Shown here: positions 34,701 to 45,636 of the stretch, piece by piece
Position numbering within the stretch: the first letter of the stretch is position 1
Layout: each line of letters begins with the position of its first letter
Source of the DNA: Sclerotiophoma versabilis
Lineage: Eukaryota > Ascomycota > Dothideomycetes > Pleosporales > Didymellaceae
Length of the DNA: 64,000 nt
Assembly: GCA_012274445.1 (NCBI GenBank)
Contig: JAAROD010000087.1
Span: 558,001 to 622,000 of the forward strand
Reading direction: 5' to 3'
The notes under the pieces: model-generated
Told to the model about the DNA's origin: nothing
The model's database searches: none
What the model saw: only the letters and a program-made list of their open reading frames with translations
Program-made: the position numbers and the translations under genes

Positions 34701-34914
34701 CATGTCTTGCACCTGGAAGTAACAAACGCCGCTGTAACGAGACCGAACCCAATACACCCACAATTGAAAGTGTACCTGACTAGCGCCTGCCTTTTTTGTG
34801 AGAGCCTCTACTGAAGCTCAGACCCCTTTCTCGATGTGTAGGTGCAACGTATGGATGGCACAGGGAAGAACACCTTCAACCTTGGGATTTCGTCGTGGAA
34901 ATTCTCAGCCTCAT

Positions 34915-35559
34915 TTAATAACACATCCGCGCGCGAAGATCAGCAGGTTTTCGCCGACGCATCAGCGGTGCACGCTTAGCTTCGTCCATATAGCGATCTT
35001 CGTACCGATCCCATTTGCTTGCTTGATCAGGGGACTCGCTGCTATCAGATGGTTCGTCCATTATTTCACTTATTCGTGACTCAGTCGTAGCGACGGGAAA
35101 GTTATCGTTGTCTGATTGAGAGGCTCCTGTAACTCCACTGGTAGCTTGATCAACGCCAGACTGCCTGGACTTGGCGTGTTCCGAGGTTCGTCCATTGAGC
35201 ACCCTAAAGTCCGGGCTGCCATAGTCTTCAGCAAATCCAAGAAAAGATCTGATGGGTCCAATTCGCTGGATGCTGAGTTGCAAAGGTGTAGGCTGGAGGT
35301 ATTTGAGTGACTCGCTCTTGTGCTCAAGTGGGCATTGCGACAGACTGTGTTGCTTAGCTTCGTGCTCCGCGACCTCAGCTGTTGCATCAGCTGCAGCCTC
35401 GTCCTTGTCCTCTAAGGCATGCCCACTTGTAGTTGCTGCTTCATTTCCTCTTCCCAGTTCAACTCTCCTGGGAGATACACAAGGACCTTTCTGCGACTGG
35501 CCAAAAGCTCTCCTCCAGGATCCCTGCCCATGAATCGTAAATCCCCTGGGACTGCCATC
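34915..35559 (-). other. In-frame extension beyond the capping enzyme stop
   Basis: Directly after the TAG at 35560-35562, the same frame stays open for 214 codons until TAA at 34915. I checked every codon row: no other stop. The predicted peptide is hydrophilic and acidic/Ser-rich, ending in a basic patch (RAPLMRRRKPADLRARMCY). It has few Met codons and no good separate start. It could be a C-terminal extension reached by splicing: donor GTGAAG 42 nt before an acceptor formed by CACTAG would delete the stop in frame. Stop readthrough is another option, and an independent downstream gene is possible: an ATG one base after the stop opens another frame. I do not recognise the sequence. Confidence 0.5.
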
Positions 35560-36822
35560 CTAGTGCTGCCCATTCACATCGTTGAACTTCCTCTTCTTCA
35601 CCTCCCTTTCGTCTTCGCCATTTTGTGGTGGCAACGGTCTGCCTTGGATACGGTAAATAGCCTCCTTGATTCTCTGTTCGTCGCCCAACAAGTCCAGCTC
35701 AGTTACAGGGTTTTCGATGCTAGCTAGTACGCTGTTCACGGTACTTATATGATTTGCATCCTTCTTGTCGTCGCGCCAGCGTGGCGAGCCATCTGCTTCA
35801 GCTTTGAACTTCCATTGACCAGCAGGCGAGCGGTAGCATTCGATGATTCTGCCATCGAGGCGTTGGTTGAGGGACTTCATGGTATTCCATTCGGCTGGTG
35901 TGAGGGACAGGACGGCGAAGGGCCGGTAGTCGTTGTTGTTGTGTTGAACTAGAAGTTGGACGGGTGCGGGAAGCGCATCGTAATCTGGGATGGGGCCTTC
36001 TTCACCATCTTCAGGGTCAATAAGTGGAAATTCACCCAAGCGTAGCTTAAAATCTATAGTGTTCTCATGTGGAGGCTTCCATTTCAGAATATGTTGATCT
36101 GTGCCGAACTGGTAGCGTGTGTCTTTGCAAGTGAAAATGAGACCATCGTTGCCGTGCTTGAGCTGAGGAAGGATGTTGTTGAAGATGTACTGGAGATGAT
36201 ACGATTGGTGCATCTGTTTCTCCTTTATGCGGAACGGTTGCATATGCGTGACGTTGAGGGATGGGTTCTGTTCGAGCCATTTGCTGTAGGGCTTCAGGAC
36301 ATGTTCCTTCATACGGCCAAGACGTTTGTCCATGCTCTTGGTTGTGACATTTTGGTTGTCTACTGCTAATGCGTCAAAGACGTAGTATATAAGGCGCGGC
36401 GACGGCTCTCCCGGATACTGATCATGTACCAGCTCTCCATCGAGTATTGTGCCGAATAGAAACTTGTCTCGGTCGTTAGGATTTTGCCAGTATGGTATTT
36501 TTATGGCGGGCTCGATGTTGTAGTAGTTGTTCTTGCGGTCGATAAGGAAAGTGAGCGGGTGTACACCCGATCCGTCATCGTACCAGTGCAAGAACAGTAG
36601 AACTCTAAGTCCGTCCGTCTTTTCGCACATGAAGTATTCGCGCTGTTGGAGCTCGGCCAGATGCTCGCGACCAAAAGACACTGGTTGAGCACCAGGAAAG
36701 CTTGTGCGGTCGCGCTCGAGAATGGCTGCGACGTCTTCCTTGAGCCCTCTCGCATCGTCGTTAGGCACCAGAAAGCCTGGCATCTGCGGCGGCGGCGCAT
36801 GGACTGGTACGGAGGACGGCAT
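35560..36822 (-). CDS. CEG1: mRNA guanylyltransferase (capping enzyme alpha subunit)
   Basis: Adds GMP to the diphosphate 5' end of nascent RNA in the nucleus, with a separate triphosphatase (Cet1 type) as partner. Intronless, 420 residues from the ATG at 36822; the frame continues 47 codons upstream without better evidence of a start. The covalent nucleophile is Lys68 in CEKTDGLR (motif I, KxDG). Further nucleotidyltransferase motifs follow: TFLIDRKNNYY, ILDGELVHD (motif III), NDGLIFTCKD (motif IV) and HILKWKPPHENTIDF (motif V). An OB-fold domain with the RLDGRIIEC segment completes it. The tail before the stop is basic (KKRKF). An open frame continues after the stop. Confidence 0.95.
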   Translation of the reverse strand: MPSSVPVHAPPPQMPGFLVPNDDARGLKEDVAAILERDRTSFPGAQPVSFGREHLAELQQREYFMCEKTDGLRVLLFLHWYDDGSGVHPLTFLIDRKNNYYNIEPAIKIPYWQNPNDRDKFLFGTILDGELVHDQYPGEPSPRLIYYVFDALAVDNQNVTTKSMDKRLGRMKEHVLKPYSKWLEQNPSLNVTHMQPFRIKEKQMHQSYHLQYIFNNILPQLKHGNDGLIFTCKDTRYQFGTDQHILKWKPPHENTIDFKLRLGEFPLIDPEDGEEGPIPDYDALPAPVQLLVQHNNNDYRPFAVLSLTPAEWNTMKSLNQRLDGRIIECYRSPAGQWKFKAEADGSPRWRDDKKDANHISTVNSVLASIENPVTELDLLGDEQRIKEAIYRIQGRPLPPQNGEDEREVKKRKFNDVNGQH

Positions 36823-37817
36823 GGTGAGTGACGTAAGAATACGTGGATGATAGAAGGTAAAGGCGTGAGCGTTGAGGTGGTGAGAACACCTCAAAGGGTG
36901 CTGCTGCCTTGAGACGCGCTTTCTTTGCGTGAGCTTCGAAGTTCCCATCTCACGCCAAGACATGGCTTACTAAGAGTTACCTGGGGGTGGCTGAAGATAT
37001 CTCGAGAACCCGCGATAGCTAATAGAGAACACCTGACAAGAGCGAACAATATCTGCAGTTGTACGCATGACGAGCTAGGTGATATATTCAGAGCTGTTCT
37101 GGCTTGACCTGTGTAAGCGTGGCAAGTACTTCATCTATGCAGGGCTGAACACTCAATGCTCTTTTGACTTGAAGTGCACGTCTGTCGTTGGCCGCGGCCA
37201 GTCAGTGCTGGAGTTGTAGCAATGTAAAGATGTTAGGCTGTGAGCTCTGGGGTGGCACGCATTCGAATTAGACATGAGTAAGCGTGGAATCTAGGTACAG
37301 TCGCAAGTCAATCATCAGATGCAAGCACGGGCCCATTGCTCCTGCATGCACGAGAGCCATCAGTCCCTAGGTACGAAAGAGTAAGTGTTTTTGGAGGATG
37401 CCTGTACAAATCGTAGAGACAGTAACGTTGCGATTTCATGGGCATGTTGTCAATACACACCAGGAGGCTACAGATGCCGGTAGGGCACCGCAGGACGCTC
37501 GAACCGTATAGGATAAAGACAAAGAATCAAGCTGTTCGATGCGGAAGTTGGACGTGTGGATTGGTGGCGTTGTTTGGAAAATCGAAAGATCCATGATATG
37601 CATTGATGGTTAGCAGACAAGGAATCTCAAACGCCATCCGTAGTGCCGTTCCTGTCCGCAAGTAATTTTCAGGCGTTCGCAGTTGCTGTACACGATGCCG
37701 ATGCCCGCTGCAACTCCATGTCCACCGTGATAAAGAACCAGGCGAACCAGTCCCAGAAGAATCGCCACTCCACCCCAACCATGACCTTCGTCGTGATCAT
37801 TGTCGTAGCGAAACCGC
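36823..37817. other. Intergenic region
   Basis: About 1 kb between two minus-strand genes, holding the RPS24 3' UTR and the CEG1 promoter. No ORF here has family support. Confidence 0.4.
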
Positions 37818-38373
37818 TTATTTCTTGTCCTTCTTCGCGCCACCCTTGGTCTTGGCTGTGCCCCGGAACTCCTTCATCCTGTTCTTGCGCTGCTTGCCTG
37901 TACCACTGTCAGCATGTGTCCTTCACCACACTACCCAGACCCTATTCCAGATCCATGACAATGTATGCGTGATCGGTTGTAACGTACGCTGCTGCCTGGA
38001 GGCCTTCTCGACCTTAGTGGCCATGCCATATCTGACGAGCCTGTAGCGGGGCTCGAACTTCTTCATGGCCTCGGCGGAGTCGTAGATGAGGGCGAAGCCG
38101 GTGCTCTTGCCACCACCGAAGTGTGTCTTGAAGCCGAAGACGGAGACATCGTCCTTCTTGGCCTTGTAGAGCTCACCGAGCTTACCACGGAGCTCGTCCT
38201 TGGAGACGTTGGCGCGGTTGGGGTGGAGGACATCGCTACACAGCAATGTCAGAGCCTGTCCTTCGCAATTGTTTGTCCGGTGCGCTCTGCACTTACACGA
38301 CCATCTGGCGACGTCCGAGGAGGGGGTTGCGAATGAACTTGCGCGTGCGCAGAGTAACCTGAGAATCGGCCAT
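37818..38373 (-). CDS. RPS24: 40S ribosomal protein S24 (eS24)
   Basis: Small-subunit ribosomal protein. Exons 38373-38297, 38235-37988 and 37897-37818 (introns 61 and 90 nt) give 134 residues, the normal eS24 length. The sequence starts MADSQVTLRTRKFIRNPLL, has DVLHPNRANVSKDELR, and the hallmark FGGGKSTGFALIYDS. It ends in a Lys-rich tail (KTKGGAKKDKK). A further intron in the 5' leader is likely at 38395-38468 (GTACGT donor, CACTGAC branch, CCTCAG acceptor), as usual in fungal ribosomal protein genes. It is divergent from the EFM3-like gene. Confidence 0.98.
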
Positions 38374-38741
38374 GTTGGAGGTTGGACTTTCGACCTGAGG
38401 CGGAATTGTCAGTGACCGAAGGCGAAGGATAGGAGAGACGGCGGTGCAGAGGTTCGCTAGAGACGTACTTGACGGAAACGAACCTTCTGTTGTCGATGGG
38501 CTGTGTTAGTAACGCAGGAGGCTGTCGTCGATAAGTCAGATTCGATTTTCGACGAGGCAGGTGCGTTTCTCGCTTAGTGTGGAGCGCCTTGGCGCGCTAG
38601 AACGCACCTTCGTGTGCTGCACCGTCGAATACCTTCAGGAACCCCTCATTCGCAACATTGCCACACAGAACAACAATACTTTGTGCATGTCGTGATAGCT
38701 TCCGCACTGGTCTCAAGACGTGCTTCGAAGCTGCAGCAGGT
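38374..38741. promoter_or_regulatory. Bidirectional promoter, RPS24 / EFM3-like gene
   Basis: 368 bp between the two start codons, including the RPS24 leader intron (38395-38468). The core between transcripts can be little more than 200 bp. Confidence 0.5.
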
Positions 38742-40103
38742 ATGAGTATCGCGTCAGATAACTTGGCACAACTGCGGATTTTGCAGCGCCAGTACCTCCA
38801 GCTGGTAGATCCTGGGCTATTGAAATGGCCACATGCGCAGGTCTTGAAGAGTCCCGAGGTTCAGTCCTGGATGTTCCTGCACATGTTTGACGAGAGTAGC
38901 GTCAAGTCGCCTCCACCAGAACGTTATCAGCTCAGAGTGCTGAAGCTTCTCATTGCCAAGCTAGAACGGTCGATTGTCGACCCAGAGGAGGATGTACGGT
39001 CTCCTATTTCTTCAAGTTGTCCTTTTGCTATGTTTGCGACCTGCTCCACTCGACGCGGTTCTCTACGCTGTCCATCCAAATATTATATTTCACATCGCTT
39101 GAGAATGAACAAATATGTTGTACCTTCACTTGCTGACCGCTTGCCTCCTCAACATGCAGGAGATTTCAGATGACCTCATGTCTGCAATGTCAACGTTACT
39201 CACGTCTAACGTACCCTCCGAGGCCGACTCAGCTCAACAGAAGGCCTTTGTGACATACTCGTATCCACTCCACTCAACTGACGATAGCACCTCGGAAGAG
39301 CAAGCGGTCACACTCCTCGAGGCTCGATCTGTCATCTCGGGGTCTGGCACGACTGGACTCAGGACTTGGGAAGCAGCACTATTACTGGGCTCATACCTCA
39401 CCACCGAAGATGGCCGAAGAATGATCAAAGGGAAGAGAGTATTTGAGTTGGGCGCGGGTACCGGTATTGTGTCTCTCCTTTGCGCAAAGCATCTCGGAGC
39501 AGCTGGCGTTGTTGCTACCGACGGTGATGAGGCTGTTGTCGACGCCATCAAGACCAACGTCTTCCTCAACGGACTTGATGTCAACAATTTGGAGGGATGT
39601 CAAGTTCGAACAGCAGCCCTCAAATGGGGTTGGCCTGTCGATGCAACGGCATTCTCTGAGGACTACGGAATGGAAGTGCCGAGTGTCCTGCTGGGTGCAG
39701 ACGTCGTAAGTGCATCGTCACTAACGCTTGCCAGGGAAGCCTGACCTTAACACATGAGCAGACCTACGATAAGACCGTCATTCCACGCCTAGTGTCTACG
39801 ATGAATGAATTTCTTGACTTGAATCCAGCTCTTGAGATCCTGATCTCGGCAACGATTCGCAACGAGGCTACATTCGAGACCTTTCTGAACGCGTGTAGTG
39901 GGTAACCCCCCTCGTCATTGTTGTGAGTTGTCGCTGACCTTGTGGGGTAATTAGGGCGGAATGGTTTCAGATTTGAAAAGGTTGGCTTCCCGCCAATACC
40001 AGAGCCTGAACAGGCAGGACCCTTTTATCCAACGTCAACACCAATCCAGATATGGCGCATCACCAAACCTGAGGCAGCTCGTAAGGACCCATTCACTGTC
40101 TGA
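38742..40103 (+). CDS. EFM3/FAM86-type protein-lysine methyltransferase
   Basis: Exons 38742-38993, 39160-39705, 39762-39897 and 39955-40103 give 360 residues. The N-terminal 85 residues (LQRQYLQLVDPGLLKWP) resemble the FAM86 domain. The methyltransferase domain has motif I FELGAGTGIVSLLCA, an acidic SAM-ribose residue in VVATDGDEAVV, and the LLGADVTYD signature of this lysine-methyltransferase group, which crosses a splice joint. The C-terminus (GFPPIPEPEQAGPFYPT) is typical. In yeast and human, Efm3/FAM86A methylates a lysine of eEF2 in the cytosol. The first intron (166 nt) is long for this genome and may hide an extra exon. Confidence 0.87.
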
Positions 40104-41568
40104 TCGACAAGGCAAGTGCTTCTTTCATCGACCAGCGTGTTGGTCTAGACCATACTTTGCGACCTGTAGCATACCTGTAATACTGCACGCAGTAATGTCT
40201 TAAGTTTAGGGTGCTCAACTTTATTGTGCAGGATCGTGGGATGTCGAGTGGCCCGGCTAAGAGTTCCCATTGGTCGAAATGCAGGGTATCATACGGTCAG
40301 GCACACTCGGATAGTCCAGCGATTTGTCCACGCAGATGCATCTACTACCACGAAGGCATATTACCAAGCTCTCGAATGTGGCATATGTTTCCGACTGGTG
40401 ATCTCACCTGCGCGCTGAGCACATTCTTGACGTTCGGATGTTCAGCCGGAGTTTCTCTTACCTCAGCGGAAGCTACGGCTAAAGTATACCCAAAGAGGAC
40501 ATCTGTGACACGGACACATTCGCCATCAGTCCTCATTGTCACAGCAAAGATCGTGATACAAGACGTGATCGTTTTCGAGGAGACACAAGCACCTGAATGG
40601 ACAGCTGCACAGACTATCTTGGTACCCGCAATATGCTATACCTTGCTGCCGGATTTGCAGCAAAGTTGGGGGATGCGGGCCATGCCAGATTAGTGCCGTT
40701 CCGTGGGAGGGCTTTTTGCTACAACTGGCCAAATGCAGCGGCGTTTCTTCCTGTACAGATTACAGTTATGGCATCGAAATCGATGCGCCTGCTCTTTTTT
40801 GCTGTCTCACAGGGAGGAAAATCTCTGAATTGGTCTACTGCAACAAGGAAAGCACCGTGGTGGATGCGATGTGGGGTGCAGGCAGCGAAGAGTCAGCCGA
40901 ACGCTTGGAGATGGCGTGCGAATCGCGTATCATACCTCCACGCGTACGATAACTCCATAAATTTAGTCGGCCGTTGTCGTCAACAGCGTTCTAGAATTCG
41001 GTACCCACACAAGCGCTCAGCTACTTAATACTCCCGCCTGCCGCTCACGATTCACGATAGTTGTTATCTACTCATATAGCTTTAGCCGCTGAAAACCGTA
41101 CATCTGCTGGCAACCCTCGGCATTGTTCCTGACCCTCGAAGTTCTTATCGCTCACGTCGTTCCGAACGGCAACGCTACTGCACGGTTCCTGCTGTCGATA
41201 GCCTCCCTTCGAAGCTCCCGAGGTCGCTGTTGCGCCCCTTATCAAACGTCACTGTAAGTTTGCTGCTCTCTTCACACATTCTTCGTGTCACAACAGTTCT
41301 TTTGATGCGGGAAGGAGCCGTGCATGCCTTGTCTTATCTACGAGATTCTATTTCCGAAATCTGGCCCTGTGCTAATCCATAGGCTGCAGGCAGATCGAAG
41401 ATAACGATTCTAAACAAAGACGCACGTCCTTCCGTCATCTGCACTTCCAAGGGCTGTGCACTTACCGCTTCTTCGTGATTCTCAGCTCGTAGCAATTGCG
41501 CATCACGACGAACCGTGCGCGATTTTGAGTCAAGTGAGGCTTTTAATAAATATACATCCTACCTCAAC
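40104..41568. other. Intergenic region and Ecl1 leader
   Basis: About 1.46 kb. A minus-strand frame at 40345-40542 has coding-like composition but no recognisable family and no start, so it is not called. The last 500 bp likely include transcribed leader of the Ecl1-type gene. Confidence 0.35.
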
Positions 41569-42569
41569 ATGGCTACACATCACGTCCGCCATCCATCGCA
41601 TCACTCCAAAAAGGCGCATCCAACCCACGCAAGGACATCCAAGTCTGCCCCTTTGTCGAAACGTTCTGGTTCTCACGGAAGGAAAGCCCATTCGCACGCC
41701 GTTCAGCACCGGGAAGCAGTTGACGACGAAGACGAAGATCCGATGGCCGTGAGCTTTTTGAACTACTGGTATGTCGATGTAAACTTTGGTGCTACTAGCA
41801 CATACTAACGTTGGTCGTAGCACCGTCTGCGAAAAGCAAATTATTGTCCCAAGCAATTCGGTGTTGTACTGCTCGGAGAGGTAAGCCTACTCCATAATGT
41901 TATACGATCATGATCATATTGACTGACATGTGCAGCTGCAAGAAGAAGGACGCCGAGAAGAGTCTCACATACTACGACTACTCACCACCAACAACACCCT
42001 TCACCAACTTCACTTTTGACGATCTCCACTTCCCTGACATCATCCCACAACGCTCGCCTACCCAGTCCCACTCCAAGCGCAATTCGTATGCTTCCTCAGA
42101 AGGCTCGATAGACGATGACTACCACCGCTCAGACTCTGATGCCTCCAACTACCTTCGCCAATTCCAGAATATCTCCAACGGTACTGATACTGTGCGACCC
42201 ATTCGACCTCGTTACGAGCGTGCATCAACTTCCTCGGCCAACTTCAGTGCTGCGCCTTCCCTGTCGCATACCCCTGCATCGTCCTATAGCTTTTCGCTCC
42301 CCTACACGCCGTACACCCAACCTTCCAACAGCAGACCACTACCACCCAGGACACATGGCTCGTCATACGCATCAAAGTCTATTGATCTCGTCACTCCCTT
42401 GACCGGCCCTTCAAGTCCTAAGCAGTACTGGCACAAGGCACCACCCGTCTCAAGGACGTCTATGAGTACTATCGAAGGCGAAATCATGTACGCGAAATCG
42501 CCAGTGCCGTCGCTGTCACCTGTCAACGGGAGTCTCGGTCGGTTACTTGGAACGACGCCGCGACAGTAG
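41569..42569 (+). CDS. Ecl1-type zinc-binding life-span regulator
   Basis: Exons 41569-41768, 41821-41880 and 41936-42569 give 297 residues. The core, residues 63-92, reads FLNYCTVCEKQI then LYCSESCKKKD. This CxxC plus CxxxC zinc site is what defines the Ecl1 family, and all three exons contribute to it. In S. pombe, ecl1-ecl3 extend chronological life span, respond to sulfur and zinc limitation and act in signalling in the nucleus or cytosol. Here the core follows a His/Lys-rich head and precedes a long Ser/Pro/Tyr-rich tail with several TP and SP sites, a plausible kinase target region. Molecular activity unknown. Confidence 0.88.
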
Positions 42570-42818
42570 ATCCTCATTCTTCTTCACAACTTCAACTTTT
42601 ATACATACGGATTTTAATGCATCGTCCTGAGGGACTGCTATGCAGGCGTAGCTCGGTATGACAGCGTTGTTTTTACAAAAGTTATTTATTGCATATACCA
42701 TGCATATCGCGCCAGTGCGGACGACGGCATGGAACAGAAATTAGATAGTTACAACAATACCAAATCAATGGGCACTCAAGGTACCTCTTCACGGTCATCC
42801 TTCCCTTGTTACACACGT

Positions 42819-43535
42819 CTAGCTGCACGGTTGAAATATCTTGTACCGACACATGGGACAGGTTTCGTGCTTGGAAAGCCATTTCACTAAACAGTCATGC
42901 CCGTAGATGTGTCCACAGGTCGTCACGACAGGATCGTGATTACGATCTCCTTCCTCTACGTCGAACCGTTCCATACATATCGTGCATTCCACCTCGTCGA
43001 CATCCTCAGCGTCTGACGTTTGTAAGCCCTTGGCGACTACCTTAGCTTTCCCATCAAGCTGTTTGGGCCGCCTCAAAATAATCTCATTCACGCCATAGCG
43101 ATACTGATTATACTCCGCAGCTTGCAAACTGTAAAAAGGTGCTGATCTTAGGTACTCCAGTGTCTTACGATGCATGCGCAACCGTGTCAACAGAATCGGA
43201 ATATCCTCATCGTGCGACCACGACCGGTATGCTGTCACCTCCAAAGATAGTTTATCGCATATGATGTCTCTAAATGGTGACAGTGAAGCGTATCTGTCGA
43301 TGTACCAACACCAAAAGAAAGGATGATCGCACACTTCTGCATTCATCGTGTAGAATGCTTGGATCGCACGGTTATCGATGCGCCGTGACTTTGGAGACGA
43401 GAATGCGCGGATGAGTTTGCGCAGCATTTTCACAATATCATGTAAATTGAAAGATGTGATTGGTGGCGGGTTTGGTACTGGTGCTGGACCATAGAACGGC
43501 TCGTGGTCTGAAAAGAAGTAGGACGGAAGTGGCAT
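42819..43535 (-). CDS. RING-finger protein, probable E3 ubiquitin ligase
   Basis: Intronless, 238 residues. The C-terminal RING reads CTICMERF, then a 16-residue loop, CGHIYGHDCLVKWL and CPMC, a complete RING-H2-like zinc set. The first 170 residues are helical with no recognised domain (SFNLHDIVKMLRKLIRAFSS and CWYIDRYASLSPFRDII). Such architecture is common in fungus-specific RING ligases of unknown target. It converges with the Ecl1-type gene, 249 bp apart. Confidence 0.87.
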   Translation of the reverse strand: MPLPSYFFSDHEPFYGPAPVPNPPPITSFNLHDIVKMLRKLIRAFSSPKSRRIDNRAIQAFYTMNAEVCDHPFFWCWYIDRYASLSPFRDIICDKLSLEVTAYRSWSHDEDIPILLTRLRMHRKTLEYLRSAPFYSLQAAEYNQYRYGVNEIILRRPKQLDGKAKVVAKGLQTSDAEDVDEVECTICMERFDVEEGDRNHDPVVTTCGHIYGHDCLVKWLSKHETCPMCRYKIFQPCS

Positions 43536-44605
43536 TTTGAAGTCCGAAGATAGATAGACGATGATCTTCGGGCGAGTGGGAGATGCTCAAGATATGCTAT
43601 GCTACGAGCTTAAATCTTTTATTGGAAGACAAAGCACAAAGAAACAATTCACATAGAATGAAACATCTGCGACCATGGGGCTTTTTATCCTTGTCACGCA
43701 CTGAAACATGTCGACGACTATAACTTAGGCCTTTCTTCTATCTTACTCTATCTTGCGTGCGTTATTCTTAATTATTTCTCATCTCCATCGTACACCACAG
43801 GTGCGCCCCTCAGAAACATCGCGCCTGGCAATCTTACTGGCCCATCATTTGGCACAATGTCAAAATAACACATTTTCTCCCGACTCTTATCCTCAGGAGA
43901 GGGTATGAGGATCTTGTGGGTTGAATGAGAAAGCTGGAGAGCAGGTTGGAGCGAAGCCTGAGGAATTAGGATGGGCTGAGGAGCTCACATATCTCATGAA
44001 CTGATATCAGAGAAAAGCAGTAATGGTTGAGGGGATAAGCCAAGTGCGATTTTGATATTGTAGCATTGATAGGTGAGGTCATTGTAGATTGGACTTCATA
44101 GGGCTGGCGTGTTACGAGTGCAATCGTAGTTCAGAGTACGTGTTGAGAAGAGGTAGACTGAGATGGAAAGTGGCGTTAATCATGCTGATATCGTATTAGG
44201 AAGTGACTACGGCCGGTCAAGCTTTGGACGAAAGTTTGTCGCTACAGCAGTATAAGTGGGAGTAGGTCCAGGTGCCCTGCTGTCGACTGGTGACTAAAGT
44301 CGGTTCCTTCTGCGATAGGGCGTGAGATTGCGGGGTTGTGCAACATTCCGGCTTTTTCTGAACTGCGTGATTTGTTGCAGATGTTGTGGATGCTTACAAG
44401 CGGCAGTTGCGAGTTGCGGAAAACTCAAGGCAGTCATGAAGGAGGCAGGGTAAAGCGTGAGCCAGATACAGTGAACCAAGCACTGTTGCTCAGGGGTTGT
44501 TCTTGGCTATTACTCTTCTTCGCTGCCATACGTCACGCCGTGCCTGCGCCGTGCATGTACTCTAATTGCTGCAACTACTTCTTCTTTCTTGTGCGACTTG
44601 TCTGG
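43536..44605. other. Intergenic region
   Basis: 1.07 kb with no supported gene; it holds the promoter of the RING gene and flanks the decayed gene. Confidence 0.35.
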
Positions 44606-45412
44606 TCAGCCAAAGCTCCAATAGATCTTCCTGTATTGCTGCACGGCATCCTCACTCGATACAACCAACGACTCGTCAAAACCGTCGTCGTCAACGTCCT
44701 CCATGCCGTCAATGTCACCATAAATTTCACCCTCAAGGGATCCGTCCCTGGGAACGGGGACCATATCCAGCTTCTCGAACTTGATCTTCAGGTCGTCAGG
44801 GTAGCCCTCAACTGGCGCTTCATTGTTGAGACCACTCAAGAACATATTCGTAGACTTTACCATTGAACAAATCGAGGATAATGGCGCGACCACCGCTTTC
44901 GTACCTGTCAGTAAGGACGATCATATTTTCCATCTTGACGTCTTCGCCATCGTCGCCATCGAACAAGTTTTCCTCGTTGACAGCGTCTTATCTCTGTCCT
45001 CGTCCCGGTACCATAGCTACCCCTCGTCCTCATCCTCGTCTTAGGGTTCTCCATCCTCCGCTCTTGAAACTCTTCAACTAGCTCTGGTAAAGACAACGCT
45101 CCAGCCTGATCGTACTCCGCTCACTGATGAGGTTCCCATGTCGAACACTTTACATCACTCTTGCAGTAGATATTGGCAACCATGTTTCTAGCATCTCCTT
45201 CGTTGATGTAAGGAAAACGCTTAAGGAGATCGATAACCATAGGTGACCTTAGGAAGCCTCCCGTAGTCTCTAGGGTGACGCTGGGTCACCCTCCTGGAGG
45301 TGGAAACTTCCACGATGACCGGGATATAGAATCTGATTAGGGATTTGCACTAGTCGCCGATGACAGTGAACAGCTGGTCACGGGAAAACCGCTGCCACGT
45401 TGAGTCTGTCAT
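44606..45412 (-). pseudogene. Decayed hypothetical gene with stops and frameshifts
   Basis: Coding-like peptides continue across several frames. From the ATG at 45412: MTDSTWQRFSRDQLFTVIGD, then TAG. Later comes DLLKRFPYINEGDARNMVAN, leading to a TGA at 45121-45123 where the context (HQ-stop-AEYDQAG) suggests a lost Trp. An acidic stretch (EENLFDGDDGEDVKMENMIV) lies in another frame. A last frame ends EDAVQQYRKIYWSFG at 44606. TGG-to-TGA is what RIP or plain C/G decay produces. No homologous family is recognised; it may be a lineage-specific gene. Alternatively, some breaks are introns, but the TGA and the TAG are not bridged by plausible splice sites. Confidence 0.6.
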
Positions 45413-45636
45413 CTTGACTGAGATTGGAGTGCAAGGTGGAGTAGTCGTGTTCACAAAGAGTTTCTTGCACAAACCTCGAGCTTATGAAGCGTTTTTTGTG
45501 CCACTATAGAACCAGAGGGTTGTCTGAATGCCTGACAGGCAGAAAATGCTGATATACGCTTTAGCCGACCGAGCGTCTCGCTTCGTACCTTGGTAGAAAT
45601 ATAGTGCAGATGCTCCGCCGTGAGCTTCCAAGTCTG

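Noticed and set aside
40345..40542. Minus-strand frame with coding-like composition (DGECVRVTDVLFGYTLAV)
   Set aside because: No family recognised, no convincing start, and upstream and downstream exons could not be joined with confidence.
44336..44866. 176-codon plus-strand ORF
   Set aside because: Antisense of the decayed gene; its open frame mirrors the acidic coding strand on the other side.
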